Positions 15,936 to 18,232 of a DNA stretch of 18,232 bases are shown here, piece by piece. This DNA comes from Kiritimatiellia bacterium (GTDB lineage: Bacteria; Verrucomicrobiota; Kiritimatiellia; RFP12; UBA1067). Under the pieces are notes generated by a model. That model saw only the letters and a list, made by a program, of their open reading frames with translations, ran no database searches and was not told the DNA's origin. Each line of letters starts with the position of its first letter. The stretch's first letter is position 1. The stretch spans positions 1-18,232 of the forward strand of contig JAGOBZ010000021.1 of assembly GCA_017999015.1 (NCBI GenBank). Reading direction: 5' to 3'. The translations under genes and the position numbers were made by a program.

Positions 15936-16065
15936 GTTCATAATAGTGGGCACCCTTTCCGAACTTACTTGAATGGTGACGTCGGTCTAGCAGGTAAAAG
16001 AGATGATACCTGCCTTTATAATAGCCCGACACCACATCGCCCACCCACGTGTTGAACATTATCAC
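15936..16065 (-). pseudogene. Truncated N-terminus of a beta-propeller glycosidase-like gene (GH32/GH43-like)
   Basis: A minus-strand frame begins at GTG 16065 (or ATG 16059) at the end of the hem fusion gene. It reads MFNTWVGDVVSGYYKGRYHL then FYLLDRRHHSSKFGKGAHYYE. From memory, the GRYHLFYL-DRRHH-SK-G-GAH pattern is typical of the first blade of bacterial beta-fructosidase-like (GH32/GH43-fold) proteins. After ...HYYE at about 15937 the reading enters the repeat-element end (CGTAATCGGT), and the translation becomes element sequence that stops at 15829. A complete enzyme would need roughly 300 more residues, so this is a remnant. The family call is from pattern recognition, not a search. The gene may once have been co-transcribed with the hem fusion. 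Confidence 0.5.
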
Positions 16066-18170
16066 ATCGTCTTGCGGATCAGCACATCACGCGCCAAGGC
16101 TTCGATCGCACCGTCAACCGTGCTCTCGGCGGCAATCACATCGGGCGCGCAACCCTGCGCCGTCAGCGCGGCGGCGGTGGGTTTGCCGATCGTCACCAGC
16201 GTTTTGCCGGTCAACGCGGCGCGCCCGGCTTGCGCGACGAACGCCTCCACGGCCGACGCGCTGGCAAAGAAGACCGCCTCGCACGCCGGAAGTTGCGGAT
16301 AGATGATCGGCTCGTTGGTATAGAGCTGCACGTCGTCAACCTGCGCGCCTTGCTCGCGCAAGACCTCTGCCAGCAGCGGGCCGGCCTTCTCCGAACGCAG
16401 GCGCAAGACCGACTGCCCTGTCAAATCGCACTCGCGCAAGACTGCGGCCAGCCCCTCGGCGCTGTACTCCATCGGCGGTGTCAGTTCGGGCGCGAACCCG
16501 TAACTTTCAAAAGCCGCGGCACTGCCCGGGCCGCACGCCATCAGCCGCGGCATGCGCCGCCAGTCGAAGCGGATGCCGTGCGCCATCGCCATCAGGAAAT
16601 GGACGGCGGAGGGCGAGGTCAGCACCAGCCAATCATAGGCCGCCAAACGCTCAACGGCCGCAGCGGCAGCCGCGCAGGGCGCGAGCCGGATCAGCGGCCT
16701 CAAGAGCGGCACACCGCCGAAATCGATGATCCGCGTGGCGGCCTTTTCAAGCAGCGCTTCGCTGCATGTCACCAGCACCCGGCAGCCGCGCAGCGCGCCG
16801 GTATCGCGGCGGAATCCGCAGGCGGCCGCCTCCCCGATGATCAGCAGGCCCGGCGCGTCCGTGTCCAGCGCCGCCAGCGCGCCCGCACGCATGTCGCCGA
16901 GTGTCGTACGCACCACCTGCTCGTCATCCGCGCCGGCATTGAAAGCCGCGGCCGCAGGCGTCGCGGCGTCCCATCCCTCGTCCAGCAACTGTCCGGCCAT
17001 TTCAGCCGCCACACGCACCGACATGAAGAGCACGAGCGGCAGTCGCAGGCGCACATCTTGGGCGATTCCCGAGACCGCACCGCCTTCGGCGCGGGGGGTC
17101 AGCACGGCGACGCCGCGCGACACGCCGCGCCGTGTCAAGAGCATGCCGGTGCCGGTGGTGGCCACCGTCAGCGCGCTCACGCCGGCCCGCACGCGATACG
17201 GCAGCGCAAGCCGGTCCAGCTCGTCCGTCTCTTCGGCCAACCGGCCGAACAAGCCCGGATCGCCGCCTTTGAGACGAACGACGCGATGCCCCTGACGCAC
17301 CTTGCGCGCGATCAGCGAGGTGATGTCCGGCTGGCGCACGGCATGCTCGCCGCACCGCTTGCCCACGAAAATGCGCTCCGCCTCTTTTGGCAGGAACGTC
17401 AGCAGATGATCGTCCATCAACACGTCGTACAGGCAGACATCCGCCTGCCGCAGATCGTTGATGCCGCCCCAGGTGCAATAATCGGCCGAACCCACACCCG
17501 CGCCGACAAAGCGCACGGCTTTGATAAAATAGGCGCGCAGCGCGGTCAGTACCGGATCGCCCAGCCGGAAGGTGACGGCCAGCCGTCCCTGCCCCTCCGG
17601 CACCGGCAACTCATCCAAAGGCACCCATTCGGCCACCCGGTGTGTAAGCCCCAGCCGGTTCAGCGCCGCGCCAGCCATCAGCATTGCGTCATAGCCGCCG
17701 GCATCGAGTTGAGCCAGGCGCGACTGGATGGTGCCGCGGATCGGCTTGAGCACCGCCTCCGGAAAACGGCGCAGCGTGCACGTCGCGCGCCGCTCGCTAC
17801 TGACCCCCACGACTGGGCAGGCCGGCAGATCGGTCCAGCGCCGTCCCTCCGGCAGCACCCAGGCATCACGCGGATCCTCGCGCCACGGCAGCCAGAACCA
17901 ATCGAGATCCTCGGGCAACGGCTCAGGCAGGTCTTTGGCGCTGTGCACGGCCAGATCGATGCGGCCCTCGCGCAAGGCGTCGTCCAAATCGCGCGTGAAA
18001 AAGTCGCCGGGGCTTTGCCGCAGGTCGGTGGTCAGATCACGGTCGCCGGGCGTCTCCACCGTGACCGTCTCAAAGGCCAGTGCCGGAAACAGCGCGGCGA
18101 GGCGTTCGAGCGTGTCCCGCGTCTGCAGCACCGCCAGCGCACTGCCCCTTGTCCCGGCCCTAAGCGTCAT
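16062..18170 (-). CDS. Fused porphyrin-biosynthesis protein: truncated HemC - CobA (SUMT) - HemD
   Basis: 702-residue fusion acting from porphobilinogen towards uroporphyrinogen III and precorrin-2. The start is set at ATG 18170 (MTLRAGTRGSAL, the usual HemC opening), with GAAGGG 9 bases upstream; an ATG at 18179 has that site touching it. Residues 1-~215 match HemC domains 1-2: K79-D80 in HSAKDLP, R127-R128 in SSERR, and R145 and R151 in IRGTIQSRL. HemC domain 3, with the dipyrromethane-cofactor cysteine, is absent. Residues ~220-455 are uroporphyrinogen-III methyltransferase: FVGAGVG (canonical GAGPGD altered), DVCLYD, LKGGDPGLFGR (300-310), TRRGVSRGVAVLT. Residues ~460-700 are uroporphyrinogen-III synthase (VLTSPSAVHFL, FFASASAVEAF, IGKPTAAAL). 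CobA-HemD fusions are known; the trimmed HemC is the odd part. It overlaps the upstream gene's end. Confidence 0.9.
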   Translation of the reverse strand: MTLRAGTRGSALAVLQTRDTLERLAALFPALAFETVTVETPGDRDLTTDLRQSPGDFFTRDLDDALREGRIDLAVHSAKDLPEPLPEDLDWFWLPWREDPRDAWVLPEGRRWTDLPACPVVGVSSERRATCTLRRFPEAVLKPIRGTIQSRLAQLDAGGYDAMLMAGAALNRLGLTHRVAEWVPLDELPVPEGQGRLAVTFRLGDPVLTALRAYFIKAVRFVGAGVGSADYCTWGGINDLRQADVCLYDVLMDDHLLTFLPKEAERIFVGKRCGEHAVRQPDITSLIARKVRQGHRVVRLKGGDPGLFGRLAEETDELDRLALPYRVRAGVSALTVATTGTGMLLTRRGVSRGVAVLTPRAEGGAVSGIAQDVRLRLPLVLFMSVRVAAEMAGQLLDEGWDAATPAAAAFNAGADDEQVVRTTLGDMRAGALAALDTDAPGLLIIGEAAACGFRRDTGALRGCRVLVTCSEALLEKAATRIIDFGGVPLLRPLIRLAPCAAAAAAVERLAAYDWLVLTSPSAVHFLMAMAHGIRFDWRRMPRLMACGPGSAAAFESYGFAPELTPPMEYSAEGLAAVLRECDLTGQSVLRLRSEKAGPLLAEVLREQGAQVDDVQLYTNEPIIYPQLPACEAVFFASASAVEAFVAQAGRAALTGKTLVTIGKPTAAALTAQGCAPDVIAAESTVDGAIEALARDVLIRKTM

Positions 18171-18232
18171 GTTTTTCATCCCTTCGCTCCAGCGTCACGT
18201 TCTCCTCCGCAGCCAGACGGACGGCTCGGCGA
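18160..18232 (-). CDS. 3' end of an upstream minus-strand gene (partial)
   Basis: The best protein-like frame entering from the right edge reads RRAVRLAAEENVTLERRDEK then HDA and stops at 18160, overlapping the hem fusion start by 11 bases. It is too short to identify. A hemA- or other porphyrin-pathway gene would fit the context, but nothing in the sequence shows it. An alternative frame ends in an ATGA overlap at 18176 but has poor, glycine/serine-rich composition. Confidence 0.4.
   Translation of the reverse strand, partial: RRAVRLAAEENVTLERRDEKHDA

Noticed and set aside
15350..15943. Open frames within the second repeat element as small genes
   Set aside because: They run through palindromes and repeats, giving mirrored arginine/alanine-rich peptides, with no Shine-Dalgarno and no known domain.

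Overview
The window is GC-rich, gene-dense DNA, probably from a chromosome of a PVC-group bacterium. Kiritimatiellota is the best guess and other Verrucomicrobiota-like lineages are possible. This rests on the mix of families: a giant LamG/beta-strand-repeat surface protein with a signal peptide, an HzsA-like propeller/cytochrome c protein, a Tat-exported Gfo/Idh/MocA oxidoreductase, a CobA/HemD porphyrin fusion, and intergenic DNA full of palindromic modules. It is an inference from gene content, not from a marker gene.

Layout, left to right. Bases 1-3706 (minus) hold a large secreted protein with three LamG-like domains and autotransporter-type beta-strand repeats. It runs off the left edge and is broken by one apparent single-base deletion near 2475-2483. 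Bases 3707-3927 are its promoter region, with candidate operators. Bases 3928-12779 (minus) look like one operon: uvrB, then an HzsA-like di-haem protein, a Gfo/Idh/MocA oxidoreductase, a membrane PAS histidine kinase, and an alternative-oxidase-like di-iron protein. The first three junctions are 4-base ATGA overlaps and the last gap is 26 bases. Bases 12780-13335 are intergenic and carry a 0.3-kb repeat element. Bases 13336-15324 (plus) encode a secreted GH27 alpha-galactosidase-type enzyme. Bases 15330-15935 are a second, longer copy of the element, whose right end abuts a truncated start of a glycosidase-like gene (15936-16065). Bases 16062-18170 (minus) encode a HemC-CobA-HemD fusion, and the last bases hold the 3' end of another minus-strand gene.

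How the genes may work together. The porphyrin fusion would feed haem and/or sirohaem/cobalamin synthesis. The HzsA-like protein has two CxxCH haem sites, and the AOX-like protein would be a haem-free quinol oxidase. With the sensor kinase beside them, the operon suggests a redox or oxygen/stress theme led by a DNA-repair gene, but no substrate can be assigned. The GH27 enzyme and the LamG protein fit a glycan-degrading lifestyle.

Most unusual points: (i) the HemC part of the fusion lacks the whole C-terminal domain that normally carries the dipyrromethane-cofactor cysteine; (ii) an AOX with all expected iron ligands is in an operon with a sensor kinase and uvrB; (iii) a repeat element with imperfect terminal inverted repeats and variable, palindrome-rich cargo flanks the GH27 gene in direct orientation and ends exactly where a glycosidase gene is cut.
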